36,006 nt of DNA, from contig NZ_BJZO01000031.1 in NCBI RefSeq assembly GCF_007992075.1, positions 1-36,006 on the forward strand. Reading direction: 5' to 3'. The notes below the pieces were generated by a model. The model was not told the origin of the DNA. It searched no databases and worked only from the letters and a program-made list of their open reading frames with translations. This document shows, piece after piece, positions 1 through 8,774 of the stretch. The position numbers and the translations under genes are program-made. The number at the start of each line of letters is the position of its first letter. Positions within the stretch are counted from its first letter, which is position 1. The DNA comes from Pararhodospirillum oryzae (GTDB taxonomy: Bacteria > Pseudomonadota > Alphaproteobacteria > Rhodospirillales > Rhodospirillaceae).

Positions 1-29
1 TCCAGTTTCAGTCTAGGCGAACGAGACGA

Positions 30-59
30 AAGGCCCCCGGAAACGCTCCCGGAGGCCTT
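30..59 (-). terminator. Bidirectional hairpin terminator after amtB
   Basis: An 11-bp inverted repeat (arms 30-40 and 49-59, one internal mismatch, 8-base loop) lies 58 bases past the amtB stop codon. Both strands carry a short T-rich run after the stem, so it can end transcription from either side. A second, very GC-rich hairpin with a GAAA loop on the plus strand (about 78-109) sits between it and the amtB stop. Seen in sequence; function inferred. Confidence 0.7.
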
Positions 60-117
60 GTTTCTGATCGGCGAGGCGGCGCGGCCCGCCCCGAAAGGGG
101 GCCCGCGCCGGAAATCA

Positions 118-1530
118 TCAGTCGTGAATGCGCTCGCCGTGCAAGGCGAAGTCCAGGCCGTCGGTCTCGACTTCCTTCGACACCCTGAGGCCGATGGTCA
201 TGTCGATCACCTTCAGCAGCACGGCGGAAATCACGCCCGACCACACCAAGGTCAGCAGCACGCCTTCGACCTGCAAGATCAGCTGGCCCGGGTTGCCGTC
301 GATCAGGCCCGACTTGCCCTCGCCGCCAATCGCCGCGACGGCGAACACGCCGGTCAGGATGGCGCCCAGGATGCCGCCAATGCCGTGGACGCCCCACACG
401 TCGAGGGCATCATCGTAGCCCAGCGCCGCCTTGAGGCCCGACACCGCCCAGAAGCACACCGGCCCGACGATCAGGCCCATGATCAGGGCGCCCGACACGG
501 TGACAAAGCCGCAAGCCGGGGTGATGACGACCAGACCCGCGATCGCGCCCGAGGCCGCGCCCAGCAAGGAAGGCTTGCCGCGCACCATCCATTCGGCCAG
601 CGACCACGACACGATGGCGGCCGCCGTGGCGACGTGGGTGTTGATCATCGACACGCCAGCGCTGGCCCCCGCGCTCAGCGCCGAGCCGGCGTTGAAGCCA
701 AACCAGCCCACCCACAGCAAGGAGGCGCCGACCATGGTCAGGGAAAGATTGTGCGGGGCCATGTTTTCAACGCCATAGCCGCTGCGCTTGCCGATCATGA
801 TCGAGGCGACCAGGGCGGCGACGCCCGAGTTGATGTGCACCACGGTGCCACCGGCGAAGTCCAGAACGCCGTCGCCGCCCAGGTAGCCCCCCGGTCCCCA
901 AACCATGTGAGCGATGGGGGCGTAGACCAGCACCAGCCAGAAGCTGAGGAACACCATGGCGGCGCTGAATTTCATGCGGTCGGCGGGGCCGCCCAGGATG
1001 ATGACCGGGGTAATGATGGCAAAGGTCATCTGGAACATGACAAACACGTACTCGGGAATGGTGCCCGAGAGGGTTTCGGGGCCGATGCCCGCCAGCATGG
1101 CCTTGGACAGGCCGCCGAAGAAGGGGTTGCCTTCGGAAAAGGCAATGCTGTAGCCCACCGCGACCCAGAGCACCGACAAGATGCCCGCGCCAAACACCGA
1201 CTGCATGAGAACGCTCAGCACGTTCTTTTTGCGGACCATGCCGGCGTAGAACAAGGCGATGCCCGGCACCAGCATCATCAGCACCAGCACCGAGGAGGTC
1301 AGCATCCAGGCCGTGTCACCGGCCGACAGGCTGGGCTCGGTGGCGACGGCGGCCACCGCCTGGGCGGTTTCGGCCACGACATCGGCGGCGGCCCCCAGGG
1401 CCTCGGCGGCGGCCTCGGCGGCGCTTTCGGCCGGCGAAGCATCCTGGGCCCAGGCCGCGTTGCCCATCAAAAGGGCCGGAAGACCCAGGGCCAGCGACGC
1501 CCCCGTGGCCTTGCGCAACAGGTGGTTCAT
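118..1530 (-). CDS. amtB: Ammonium transporter AmtB
   Basis: Inner-membrane ammonium channel of the Amt/Rh family, 470 residues, somewhat longer than E. coli AmtB. The extra length is an N-terminal signal-like segment (residues 1-28, ending AWA) followed by an Ala-rich linker to about residue 70. About eleven hydrophobic segments follow. Both pore histidines are recognisable, in GGTVVHINSG and in DVWGVHGIGG, as is the family stretch GIALFYAGMVRKKNVL near the first core helix. The ATG at 1528-1530 is chosen because GGGGAAG lies just upstream and a signal peptide follows; upstream in-frame starts would run into glnK. It lies 19 bases after glnK, so the two are almost certainly cotranscribed. 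In this family GlnK binds AmtB and closes the pore when nitrogen is plentiful. Confidence 0.95.
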   Translation of the reverse strand: MNHLLRKATGASLALGLPALLMGNAAWAQDASPAESAAEAAAEALGAAADVVAETAQAVAAVATEPSLSAGDTAWMLTSSVLVLMMLVPGIALFYAGMVRKKNVLSVLMQSVFGAGILSVLWVAVGYSIAFSEGNPFFGGLSKAMLAGIGPETLSGTIPEYVFVMFQMTFAIITPVIILGGPADRMKFSAAMVFLSFWLVLVYAPIAHMVWGPGGYLGGDGVLDFAGGTVVHINSGVAALVASIMIGKRSGYGVENMAPHNLSLTMVGASLLWVGWFGFNAGSALSAGASAGVSMINTHVATAAAIVSWSLAEWMVRGKPSLLGAASGAIAGLVVITPACGFVTVSGALIMGLIVGPVCFWAVSGLKAALGYDDALDVWGVHGIGGILGAILTGVFAVAAIGGEGKSGLIDGNPGQLILQVEGVLLTLVWSGVISAVLLKVIDMTIGLRVSKEVETDGLDFALHGERIHD

Positions 1531-1549
1531 GAGACTTCCCCTTGTCGGA

Positions 1550-2083
<534 letters not shown>

Positions 2084-2213
2084 AAAACTCGCTCGTTGCG
2101 CCCGCCGGCAACGCCGCGCGCCCGGAGCGCGATCCCCCTCCCGGTTCGTTCTTCAGGGGAACATTAGTTTATATTTTACCGAAACCGCCCCGCCCATCCC
2201 GGAGCGATAAACA

Positions 2214-2245
2214 GGGAAAATGGGGCGCGCCTTCGCTCGCCCCAT
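2214..2245 (-). terminator. Rho-independent terminator of rpoH
   Basis: An 8-bp perfect stem (ATGGGGCG/CGCCCCAT, arms 2220-2227 and 2238-2245) with a 10-base loop lies 52 bases past the rpoH stop. On the minus strand it is followed by TTTTCCCTGT, a short T-run suited to termination. Confidence 0.75.
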
Positions 2246-2297
2246 TGCGTGATCGTGCTGCCTTGCGGACGAATGGATCCTTCGTCCCTGGAGGAAG

Positions 2298-3173
2298 TCA
2301 GGCGGCTCCGGCGTGCCCGGCCCGCATGAAGGCGCTCAGCTTTTCAAACGCGCGCACCTCGATCTGGCGCACCCGTTCGCGGGAAATGCCGTAATGCCGC
2401 GACAGATCCTCCAGGGTCACCGGCGTTTCGCGCAGCCGCCGCTGGGTCAGGATGTCGCGCTCGCGCTCGTTCAAGGTCGCCAGGGCCTGGCCCAGCAACT
2501 CCCGGCGCTGCCCCAGCTCCTGGGAATCCCCCAGGCGGGTTTCCTGGTCGTCGCCCTCATCGACCAGCCAGTCCTGCCACTCGCCTTCCGCGTCGGCGCG
2601 CACCGGCGCGTTCAGCGAATGATCGGGGCACCCCATGCGCCGGTTCATCGACACCACGTCCTGCTCGGGCACGCCCAGGCGGGTGGCGATCACCGTGACG
2701 GTTTCGGGAGACAGATCCCCTTCCTCCATCACCTGCAACTGCCCCTTCATCTTGCGCAGGTTGAAGAACAGCTTTTTCTGGGCGGCCGTCGTGCCCATCT
2801 TCACCAGCGACCACGAATGCAGGATGTATTCCTGGATCGAGGCGCGAATCCACCACATGGCATAGGTTGCCAGACGGAAGCCGCGTTCGGGATCGAAGCG
2901 GCGCACCGCTTGCATCAACCCCACGTTCCCCTCGCTGATGACCTCGGCCAGGGGCAGGCCATATCCCCGGTAGCCCAGGGCGATCTTGGCCACCAGCCGC
3001 AGATGGCTGGTCACCAGGCGATGGGCGGCCCCGGTGTCGCCATCGCGACGCAGCCGGCAGGCCAGCTGGTATTCCTCATCGGGTGCCAGCATGGGAAACT
3101 TACGAATTTCCTGGAGATACCGGACCAGATTTCCCTCGGGACCATTCACGAGACCATAAACCGCCGTCGCCAT
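2298..3173 (-). CDS. rpoH: Heat-shock sigma factor RpoH (sigma-32)
   Basis: Alternative sigma factor of the sigma-32 branch, 291 residues, which directs RNA polymerase to heat-shock promoters. Region 2 is clear (SEGNVGLMQAVRRFDPERGF, then YAMWWIRASIQEYIL). The RpoH-specific box is present as AQKKLFFNLRKMK near residue 132. Region 4 ends with a helix-turn-helix (LEDLSRHYGISRERVRQIE, about residues 255-273). The ATG at 3171-3173 follows a strong GGAGAGGAGG. It lies downstream of rluD on the same strand but after a 373-base gap with its own promoter and a structured leader, so it is probably transcribed alone. Alphaproteobacteria often carry two RpoH paralogues; one window cannot say which this is. 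Confidence 0.93.
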   Translation of the reverse strand: MATAVYGLVNGPEGNLVRYLQEIRKFPMLAPDEEYQLACRLRRDGDTGAAHRLVTSHLRLVAKIALGYRGYGLPLAEVISEGNVGLMQAVRRFDPERGFRLATYAMWWIRASIQEYILHSWSLVKMGTTAAQKKLFFNLRKMKGQLQVMEEGDLSPETVTVIATRLGVPEQDVVSMNRRMGCPDHSLNAPVRADAEGEWQDWLVDEGDDQETRLGDSQELGQRRELLGQALATLNERERDILTQRRLRETPVTLEDLSRHYGISRERVRQIEVRAFEKLSAFMRAGHAGAA

Positions 3174-3181
3174 GCCCCTGC

Positions 3182-3224
3182 CTCCTCTCCTGTTCCCGGG
3201 AGGAGCCTTGTTTCCTGGGCTCCT
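3182..3224 (-). promoter_or_regulatory. Two mutually exclusive hairpins in rpoH leader
   Basis: Just upstream of the rpoH start the mRNA can form a 7-bp hairpin AGGAGCC/GGCTCCT (arms 3218-3224 and 3201-3207, 10-base loop). The 3' arm and next base can instead pair CTCCTC (3200-3205) with GAGGAG (3182-3187), which is part of the ribosome binding site. The two pairings share bases, so only one can form at a time. This is a layout expected for translation control, possibly by temperature. Pairing is seen; regulation is inferred. Confidence 0.4.
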
Positions 3225-3386
3225 TTTCCCGCTGCCGCGCTGGCGCTTTGGACGCCTCCCCCGCCACCCGCCGGGCCCCTCTCGTGGCCGGTCTCGCGGC
3301 CCTTCGCGGGCCTGTTGGGATGGCAGGGAAGGAGGCGTTTCCGCTACATGCCAGGTAAACGGCCCTCTCCTTCCCCTGTACCTAAG

Positions 3387-3415
3387 AATGTATTAAGTCG
3401 GACCGAGTTGGTCAA
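3387..3415 (-). promoter_or_regulatory. Sigma-70-type promoter of rpoH
   Basis: On the minus strand TTGACC (3410-3415) and TACATT (3387-3392) are separated by exactly 17 bases, a good housekeeping promoter. It would start transcription near 3380 and give rpoH a leader of about 207 bases. The gap 3174-3546 contains no gene that I can see; besides this promoter it holds the leader hairpins and the short 3' flank of rluD, without a clear terminator. Confidence 0.6.
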
Positions 3416-3546
3416 GTATGAAAGCGATACCTATCCCTATTTCCATATCCCCACTCCTTCGGGAAGAGAACATATCGTGTCCCTGTCCGAAAGAGGGGTG
3501 GCGAGAGGGGCAAAAACCGTCGGGATCGGGGGAAAAACGGCCGCTG

Positions 3547-4575
3547 TCAGGCGCCGCGCGCGAGCCGGACCAGGGCGGCCAGATCGTCCGGCAACGCAGA
3601 CTCGAACAACAAGCTCTCGCCCGAGCGCGGGTGCACGAATCCAAGACGCACGGCGTGCAGGGCCTGGCGCGGAAAGGCCCCCAGGGCGGTGGCCAGGGGG
3701 AGAGGCAGCGAGCGGGGCACGGTGCGCCGGCCATAAACGGGATCGCCGACCAGGGGATGGCCCAGGCTGGCCATGTGCACGCGCACCTGATGGGTGCGTC
3801 CGGTGGCCAGCCGGCATTCCACCAGGGCCAGATCGGTGCCCCAGGCTTCCAGCACCCGGTAATGGGTGAGGGCCGTCTTGCCGCCCGCCTTCACCACGGC
3901 CATCCGCTGGCGCAAGGTGGGATGGCGGCCAATATTGCCTTCCACCTTTCCCTGCGCCGGGCGGGGCACCCCCCACACCAGGGCCTGGTAGGCCCGGGTC
4001 AGGGAGTGAACGGCGAACTGGGCGGCCAGCCCCTGGTGCGCGAGGTCGGTCTTTGCCGCGACCATCAGGCCGCTGGTATCCTTGTCCAGGCGATGCACGA
4101 TGCCGGGCCGGCACACCCCCCCGATCCCCGACAGGGAAGAGCCGCAATGAGCCAGCAAGGCGTTGACCAGGGTCTGGTCCGGGTTGCCGGGCGCCGGGTG
4201 CACGACCAGGCCCGGCGGTTTGTCGAGGACGATCAGGTCGTCATCCTCGAACACCACGGCCAGGGCCATGGCCTGGGGCTGGGGGATGGCCGGCAGGGGC
4301 GCGGGCTCCTCGACAAGGGCCCGCTGCCCCGGTTTGACCCGCCGGGATCCGTCCTTTATGATATCCCCGTCCAGGCTGACCCGCCCTTCGGCGATCAGGG
4401 CCTGTAGTCGGGCCCGGGACAGCCCGGTCCCCACGCCGGCCAGCCATTTGTCCAAGCGCAGCCCCGCTTCGTCGGGGCCGACGAGGCGTTCGTGACGGGC
4501 AAGGCCGCCCTCCTCCGGGACGGATGGAGCCAGGGAGGCCGGCGCGGACGGGGCGCGGAAAGAAGGATCGGGCAT
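3547..4575 (-). CDS. rluD: 23S rRNA pseudouridine synthase RluD family
   Basis: RluA/RluD-family pseudouridine synthase of 342 residues, acting on 23S rRNA. An S4 RNA-binding domain covers about residues 37-90 (LRLDKWLAGV onward). The catalytic domain has the hallmark HRLDKDTSGL, with the catalytic aspartate at residue 164, and later RCLATGRTHQVRVHM-like sequence (here ECRLATGRTHQVRVHMASLG) typical of the family. The ATG at 4573-4575 was chosen because the preceding in-frame sequence is low-complexity and antisense to the divergent gene at 4624. Its start codon lies only 48 bases from that gene, so they share a promoter region. RluD rather than RluA/RluC is favoured by the N-terminal S4 domain and the neighbourhood, but RluC is not excluded. 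Confidence 0.88.
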   Translation of the reverse strand: MPDPSFRAPSAPASLAPSVPEEGGLARHERLVGPDEAGLRLDKWLAGVGTGLSRARLQALIAEGRVSLDGDIIKDGSRRVKPGQRALVEEPAPLPAIPQPQAMALAVVFEDDDLIVLDKPPGLVVHPAPGNPDQTLVNALLAHCGSSLSGIGGVCRPGIVHRLDKDTSGLMVAAKTDLAHQGLAAQFAVHSLTRAYQALVWGVPRPAQGKVEGNIGRHPTLRQRMAVVKAGGKTALTHYRVLEAWGTDLALVECRLATGRTHQVRVHMASLGHPLVGDPVYGRRTVPRSLPLPLATALGAFPRQALHAVRLGFVHPRSGESLLFESALPDDLAALVRLARGA

Positions 4576-4623
4576 GGGACGGGCGCGTTCTAACCTGGGC
4601 TGAACAAAACGGAGGAAAAAAGG

Positions 4624-5223
4624 GTGCTCAAAGCCGTAAAAGCCCTTGTGGTCGTGATGAGTCTGCTGATCGTCGCCGGCCTGGGCGTTCTGGGCTACGG
4701 TCTGTACCACAAGGCGCAGTCCCTGGGCGAGAGCGGTCATGCCGCCCGGCAGGCCCCCATGCCGGCCCCGACCCCCGCCTTGCCCGCCCGGGAGGGGTCC
4801 GATCCGGGAACCGAAGGGCCGCGACTCCCCCCCGCCCCCCTCCACCGGGAAAGCCAGCCCCCGTCCGGCGAGGGAACGAGCGCCACCGCCCCCCTGCCCC
4901 GGGCCGACGACCGCCCGGCCCTGCCCGGCCAGATCGCCGGCACCTGGGGCGGACTGGCCCGCGCCCCCGCCCCCTTCGCGCCAGCCGCACCGCCTCCCCC
5001 GGCGGAACCGGCCCCGCCGGCGGAACCCGCCCCGCCCCCGGCGTTCGGCACCCTTTCCCTGCGCCAGCCCCCGGGCACGCAACTGCGGGCCGCGCGGGTG
5101 GCCGGGCCCACCTTGGTCCTGGAGCTGACCGGCGGGCCGAAGGGACAAGGCGACCGGGTGGTGCTGGTCGATCTGACCCATGGAACGGTGCTGGGAACCG
5201 TGCTGGTCACGGACACCCCCTGA
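4624..5223 (+). CDS. Single-pass membrane protein, DUF6476-like
   Basis: A 199-residue protein starting with GTG at 4624, preceded by GGAGG with a suitable gap. Residues 5-28 form one hydrophobic helix (VKALVVVMSLLIVAGLGVLGYGL). A long linker rich in Pro, Ala and Glu (about 40-150) leads to a small C-terminal domain (about 150-199) with repeated beta-like strands such as GPTLVLELTG and DRVVLVDLTHG. The likely topology is a cytoplasmic N-terminus with the domain in the periplasm. It resembles the short one-TM proteins found beside rluD in alphaproteobacteria (DUF6476), which have no known function; I base this on position and shape, not on a search. It is divergent from rluD and directly upstream of the JAMM protease gene, probably in one transcript. 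Confidence 0.75.
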   Translation: MLKAVKALVVVMSLLIVAGLGVLGYGLYHKAQSLGESGHAARQAPMPAPTPALPAREGSDPGTEGPRLPPAPLHRESQPPSGEGTSATAPLPRADDRPALPGQIAGTWGGLARAPAPFAPAAPPPPAEPAPPAEPAPPPAFGTLSLRQPPGTQLRAARVAGPTLVLELTGGPKGQGDRVVLVDLTHGTVLGTVLVTDTP

Positions 5224-5249
5224 CGTCCGCTTGTCGAAGGAGGCCGGTG

Positions 5250-5804
5250 TTGCCCGGGTCCGACATGCCAACCACCGTCGAGCCAACCACCGTCGAGCCA
5301 AACACCGTCGAGCCAAACACCGTCGAGCCAACCACCGTCGAGCAGGTCTCCCTTCCGTTTTGCCTGGCCCAGGCGATGACCTCCGCCGCCCGGGCCGCCT
5401 TTCCCGAGGAGGCGTGCGGCCTGCTGAGCGGACGACGCGAGGGCGCTTGGGTGCATGTGCACGGGGTGCACCCCGTGGTCAACGCGGCCGTCACGCCGCG
5501 CACCGGGTTCGCCATCCCTCCCGAGCACCGCCTGGCGCTCACGCGGGCCCTGCGCCCCCTTGGACAAACGGTGGTCGGCCACTGGCATTCCCATCCCGGC
5601 GGACACGGTGCCCCCTCTGGCCTCGACGGCACCCTGGCGGCCGAAAGCGGGCTGGTCTGGATCATCGTTGGCGTTCCCGCCCCCGGCGCCCGGGCCCTTC
5701 CCCCCCGGGCGTTTCTCGCGCTGGGCCCCGACACGGCGCCCCCGGACCGCTTGCGGCCCCTGCCCTTGCGTCCCCTTGCGCCTTCCCCTTTAATCAATGG
5801 ATGA
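5250..5804 (+). CDS. JAMM/MPN-domain metalloprotease (M67 family)
   Basis: A protein of about 184 residues with a single JAB/MPN domain. The zinc motif is complete: a glutamate in FPEEACGLLSG, then HWHSHPGGHGAPSGLD, which fits H-x-H-P-x6-S-x2-D. Bacterial members cut isopeptide or C-terminal peptide bonds, often releasing sulfur-carrier or ubiquitin-like proteins; the substrate here is unknown. No ubiquitin-like, ThiS/MoaD or E1 gene is nearby. Start choice: AAGGAGG (5237-5243) sits six bases before a TTG at 5250, whereas the ATG at 5265 is 21 bases away, so TTG is preferred; starting at ATG would give 179 residues. The N-terminus carries a perfect pentapeptide repeat (P-T/N-T-V-E) that is not part of the domain. 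Confidence 0.85.
   Translation: MPGSDMPTTVEPTTVEPNTVEPNTVEPTTVEQVSLPFCLAQAMTSAARAAFPEEACGLLSGRREGAWVHVHGVHPVVNAAVTPRTGFAIPPEHRLALTRALRPLGQTVVGHWHSHPGGHGAPSGLDGTLAAESGLVWIIVGVPAPGARALPPRAFLALGPDTAPPDRLRPLPLRPLAPSPLING
5268..5342 (+). repeat. Five tandem 15-bp repeats in protease N-terminus
   Basis: Five consecutive units of CCAACCACCGTCGAG, with A in place of C at one position in units 3 and 4, encode (PTTVE)2(PNTVE)2(PTTVE). Near-identical units in frame suggest recent slippage expansion. Confidence 0.95.
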
Positions 5805-5987
5805 ACGCAATTCTATGAATCTTCTCCGTCAACGCGCAAAAATATTCTTTTGGCTAGATAGCCTCGAAGACAAGAGGGGCGCATAGTGACGGAAGATGCA
5901 GAAAAAAAGTGGACTTCCATCCGCTCAAGCAACGGGACGGGTGCCGCGAGCCCGTCCCCTGGGACCGCAAGAAGTCCAGGGGTTGTC

Positions 5988-7436
5988 ATGACTCTCCCCA
6001 AGAAACCCAGAATTCTGTTGATTGAAGACACGCCGGTCCAGGCCCGTTTATTGCTCGATCACCTTTCGGGCGGCGACTGGATTGTCGAGCACGTTGAAAC
6101 CGGCGCCGAGGCCCTGGCCGCCCTGACCCGGACTCCGCCCGATGTCCTGCTGCTCGACATCATGCTGCCGGACATGAGCGGGATGGACATCCTGCGCAAG
6201 GTGCGGGCCGACGCGGCCCCCGTGGGCGTGATTGTCGTCACCTCCAACGGCTCGGTCACCCTGGCCGTGGACGCCATGCGCGCGGGCGCCGACGACTTTC
6301 TGGTCAAGCCCTTCACCCGCGAGCGGTTCCTGGTCACGCTACGCAACGTGATCGACCATCTGACCTTGTCGCGCGAGGTCGAGGTCCTGCGCGAAAACCT
6401 GGGCATCGCCGCCTTTGCCGGATTCGTTGGCTCGTCGGCGGCCATGCAGCGGGTCTACCGCCGCATCGAAGCCTCGGCGGCCAGCAATGCGACCGTGTTC
6501 ATCACCGGGGAAAGCGGCACCGGCAAGGAACTGGCGGCCGAGGCCCTGCACCGCAACGGCCCCCGCGCGCGCGGCCGGTTCGTGGCCCTCAACTGCGGGG
6601 CCATTCCGCGCGATCTGATGGAAAGCGAGATCTTCGGACACGTCAAGGGCGCGTTCACCGGGGCCGTGGCCGATCGCGAAGGCGCCGCGGCCACCGCCGA
6701 CGGGGGAACCTTATTCCTCGATGAAATATGCGAAATGGATCCGAATCTCCAAACCAAGCTGCTGCGCTTCTTGCAATCCGGTGTCGTGCAGCGGGTTGGA
6801 GACGATCGGCGGCGGCCGGTGGATGTCCGCATTGTCTGCGCGACCAACCGCGATCCGCTGGCCGAGGTCCGCGCCGGACGATTTCGCGAGGACCTTTATT
6901 ATCGTCTCCACGTCATCCCCGTGCGCATGCCGGCCTTGCGCGAACGGGGGGGGGATGTCCTGGAACTGGCCGACCACTACCTGGCCCGCATCACCGCCGA
7001 GGAGCGCAAGGCTTTTCGCGGGTTCAGCCCGGACGCGGCCCAGGCCCTGCTGGCCTACCCGTGGCCGGGCAATGTGCGTGAACTGATCAACGTCTTGCGC
7101 AACATCGTGGTGCTCAACGACGGCCCCGAGGTCACCTTGGCCATGCTGCCGCCCCCCCTGGCGGGCGAAGGCGAGCCCGCCGGGCCACCGGGTAGCGCCG
7201 CCCCGCTGGCCACGACCCCCGCCCGCGCGAGCGCCGAAGCCGCCCCGCGCCGCCCGACCACCGAGGACGCCTGTGCGATGGAAGCGATCGAGCCTTTGTG
7301 GCAGGTCGAACGCCGCGCCATCGAGCGCGCCATTCAGGCGTGCGGGGGCAACGTGCCCCGGGCTGCGGCCCTGCTGCGGGTGAGCCCCAGCACCATTTAT
7401 CGCAAAAAACAAATTTGGGACGAGGAATCTTCGTAG
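5988..7436 (+). CDS. Sigma-54-dependent response regulator (NtrC/LuxO type)
   Basis: Transcription activator of 482 residues. Receiver domain 8-122 with phospho-acceptor Asp57 ([16 protein letters not shown]) and Lys107. AAA+ domain about 145-385 with Walker A GESGTGKE (174-181), the GAFTGA loop (221-226) that contacts sigma-54, and Walker B TLFLDE (241-246). A Pro/Ala-rich linker leads to a Fis-type helix-turn-helix at the C-terminus ([20 protein letters not shown]). All residues needed for sigma-54 activation appear intact. The ATG at 5988 starts the receiver domain directly and has AGGGG upstream; a GTG at 5886 would add 34 residues with no domain character. No histidine kinase is adjacent, so the partner kinase is elsewhere. 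The polyamine-type transporter genes begin 113 bases downstream on the same strand, but I find no sigma-54 promoter before them. Confidence 0.9.
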   Translation: MTLPKKPRILLIEDTPVQARLLLDHLSGGDWIVEHVETGAEALAALTRTPPDVLLLDIMLPDMSGMDILRKVRADAAPVGVIVVTSNGSVTLAVDAMRAGADDFLVKPFTRERFLVTLRNVIDHLTLSREVEVLRENLGIAAFAGFVGSSAAMQRVYRRIEASAASNATVFITGESGTGKELAAEALHRNGPRARGRFVALNCGAIPRDLMESEIFGHVKGAFTGAVADREGAAATADGGTLFLDEICEMDPNLQTKLLRFLQSGVVQRVGDDRRRPVDVRIVCATNRDPLAEVRAGRFREDLYYRLHVIPVRMPALRERGGDVLELADHYLARITAEERKAFRGFSPDAAQALLAYPWPGNVRELINVLRNIVVLNDGPEVTLAMLPPPLAGEGEPAGPPGSAAPLATTPARASAEAAPRRPTTEDACAMEAIEPLWQVERRAIERAIQACGGNVPRAAALLRVSPSTIYRKKQIWDEESS

Positions 7437-7549
7437 CTTCGGTTTCTACGCGTGGGCGTTGTGCTCTCTTGCCATGCATGGGCTTGTCGTCGGCCACAAA
7501 GATGCGCATTCTGAGCGCCATCGCCGGCTGATCACACAAGGGAAAGCCA

Positions 7550-8638
7550 ATGGGAGAGGATATCCTCGTCGCGTTCCGGGGCGTTCAGAAAACCTATGAC
7601 GGCGATACCCTCGTCGTGAAGGACCTTAACTTGGACATCCGGCGCGGGGAGTTCCTGACCCTGCTGGGCCCGTCCGGCTCCGGAAAGACCACCTCGCTCA
7701 TGATGCTGGCCGGGTTCGAGGTGCCCACCCAAGGCGAAATCCTCCTGGATGGGGTTTCCCTGCACAACATGCCCCCGCACCAGCGCGACATCGGCATGGT
7801 TTTCCAGAATTACGCCTTGTTTCCGCACATGAGCATCCTGGAAAACGTGATGTTTCCCTTGAGGGTACGCAAGGTTCCCCGGGCCCAGGCCCGGGCAAGG
7901 GCCCTGGATGCCCTGGCCATGGTACGCCTGGAGGGCCTGGACGCGCGCCGTCCCGCCCAGTTGTCGGGAGGCCAGCAGCAGCGCGTGGCCCTGGCCCGGG
8001 CCCTGGTGTTCCAGCCGCAACTGGTCTTGATGGACGAGCCCCTGGGCGCCCTCGACAAGCAGCTGCGCGAACACATGCAAATGGAAATCAAGCATCTGCA
8101 CGCCCGCCTGGGGGTGACGGTGGCCTATGTCACCCACGACCAGACCGAGGCCCTGACCATGTCGGACCGCATCGCGGTGTTCAACGACGGCATCATCCAG
8201 CAGCTCGATTCGCCGCGTGGCCTGTACGAAAACCCGCGCAACAGCTTCGTGGCTCATTTCATCGGCGAAAACAACGTGCTGCACGGGCATGTCGAATCCC
8301 AGGACGGCGAGCGCGCCCTGGTGCGCCTGGAAGATGGCCAGTGCCTGCGCGCCCGCTGTCCGCGCGCCACCCTGCGCGGATCGCGCACCAGCGTTTCCAT
8401 CCGGCCCGAGCGGCTTCACCTGGAAGAAATAGGCAGCGATGTCAACGCGTTGCCGGGCATGGTCGAGGAAGTGATCTACCATGGCGACCACGTGCGGCTG
8501 CGCGCTCGGGTGGCCGGCAACGAGGATTTCACCATCAAGCTGCGCTATCGGGTCAGCCGGCCGATTCCCGAACCCGGGGACGCGATCACCGTTTCGGTTG
8601 CCGTGGAGGACTGCCTGGCCCTGGATCCGATCGGCTGA
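7550..8638 (+). CDS. ABC transporter ATPase, polyamine type (PotA-like)
   Basis: ATP-binding subunit of an importer of the spermidine/putrescine family, 362 residues. Walker A GPSGSGKTT (40-48), Q-loop glutamine 86, signature LSGGQQQ (138-144), Walker B LVLMDE (158-163) and the switch histidine in VTHDQTEAL are all present. The C-terminal third (about 245-362) is the TOBE-like regulatory domain typical of PotA and related ATPases (SIRPERLHL). The start ATG at 7550 has AAGGGAAA upstream. It is the first of four genes in the order ATPase, binding protein, permease, permease, which is common for polyamine or opine-type importers in alphaproteobacteria. The exact substrate cannot be read from the sequence. 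Confidence 0.92.
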   Translation: MGEDILVAFRGVQKTYDGDTLVVKDLNLDIRRGEFLTLLGPSGSGKTTSLMMLAGFEVPTQGEILLDGVSLHNMPPHQRDIGMVFQNYALFPHMSILENVMFPLRVRKVPRAQARARALDALAMVRLEGLDARRPAQLSGGQQQRVALARALVFQPQLVLMDEPLGALDKQLREHMQMEIKHLHARLGVTVAYVTHDQTEALTMSDRIAVFNDGIIQQLDSPRGLYENPRNSFVAHFIGENNVLHGHVESQDGERALVRLEDGQCLRARCPRATLRGSRTSVSIRPERLHLEEIGSDVNALPGMVEEVIYHGDHVRLRARVAGNEDFTIKLRYRVSRPIPEPGDAITVSVAVEDCLALDPIG

Positions 8639-8774
8639 CCCGGGGCCCGTCCTGTATCGAAAGCGGGGGCTTTTTAGCCGTTCGCTTTGTTCGCCGGGCA
8701 GGCGGTTGCCTGCCCTTCCCTGCCCGCGCCGGAACCCGCGCCGCGGCGTTCCCGCGCCCCAGAAGGAAACGTCG

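Noticed and set aside
5886-5987. Extended N-terminus of the sigma-54 response regulator from GTG 5886
   Set aside because: The 34 extra residues have no domain character, and the ATG at 5988 opens directly on the receiver domain with its own ribosome site.
7437-7549. Possible sigma-54 promoter before the importer ATPase gene
   Set aside because: TGGGCG and TTGCC occur but are spaced wrongly; no correctly spaced GG/GC pair exists.
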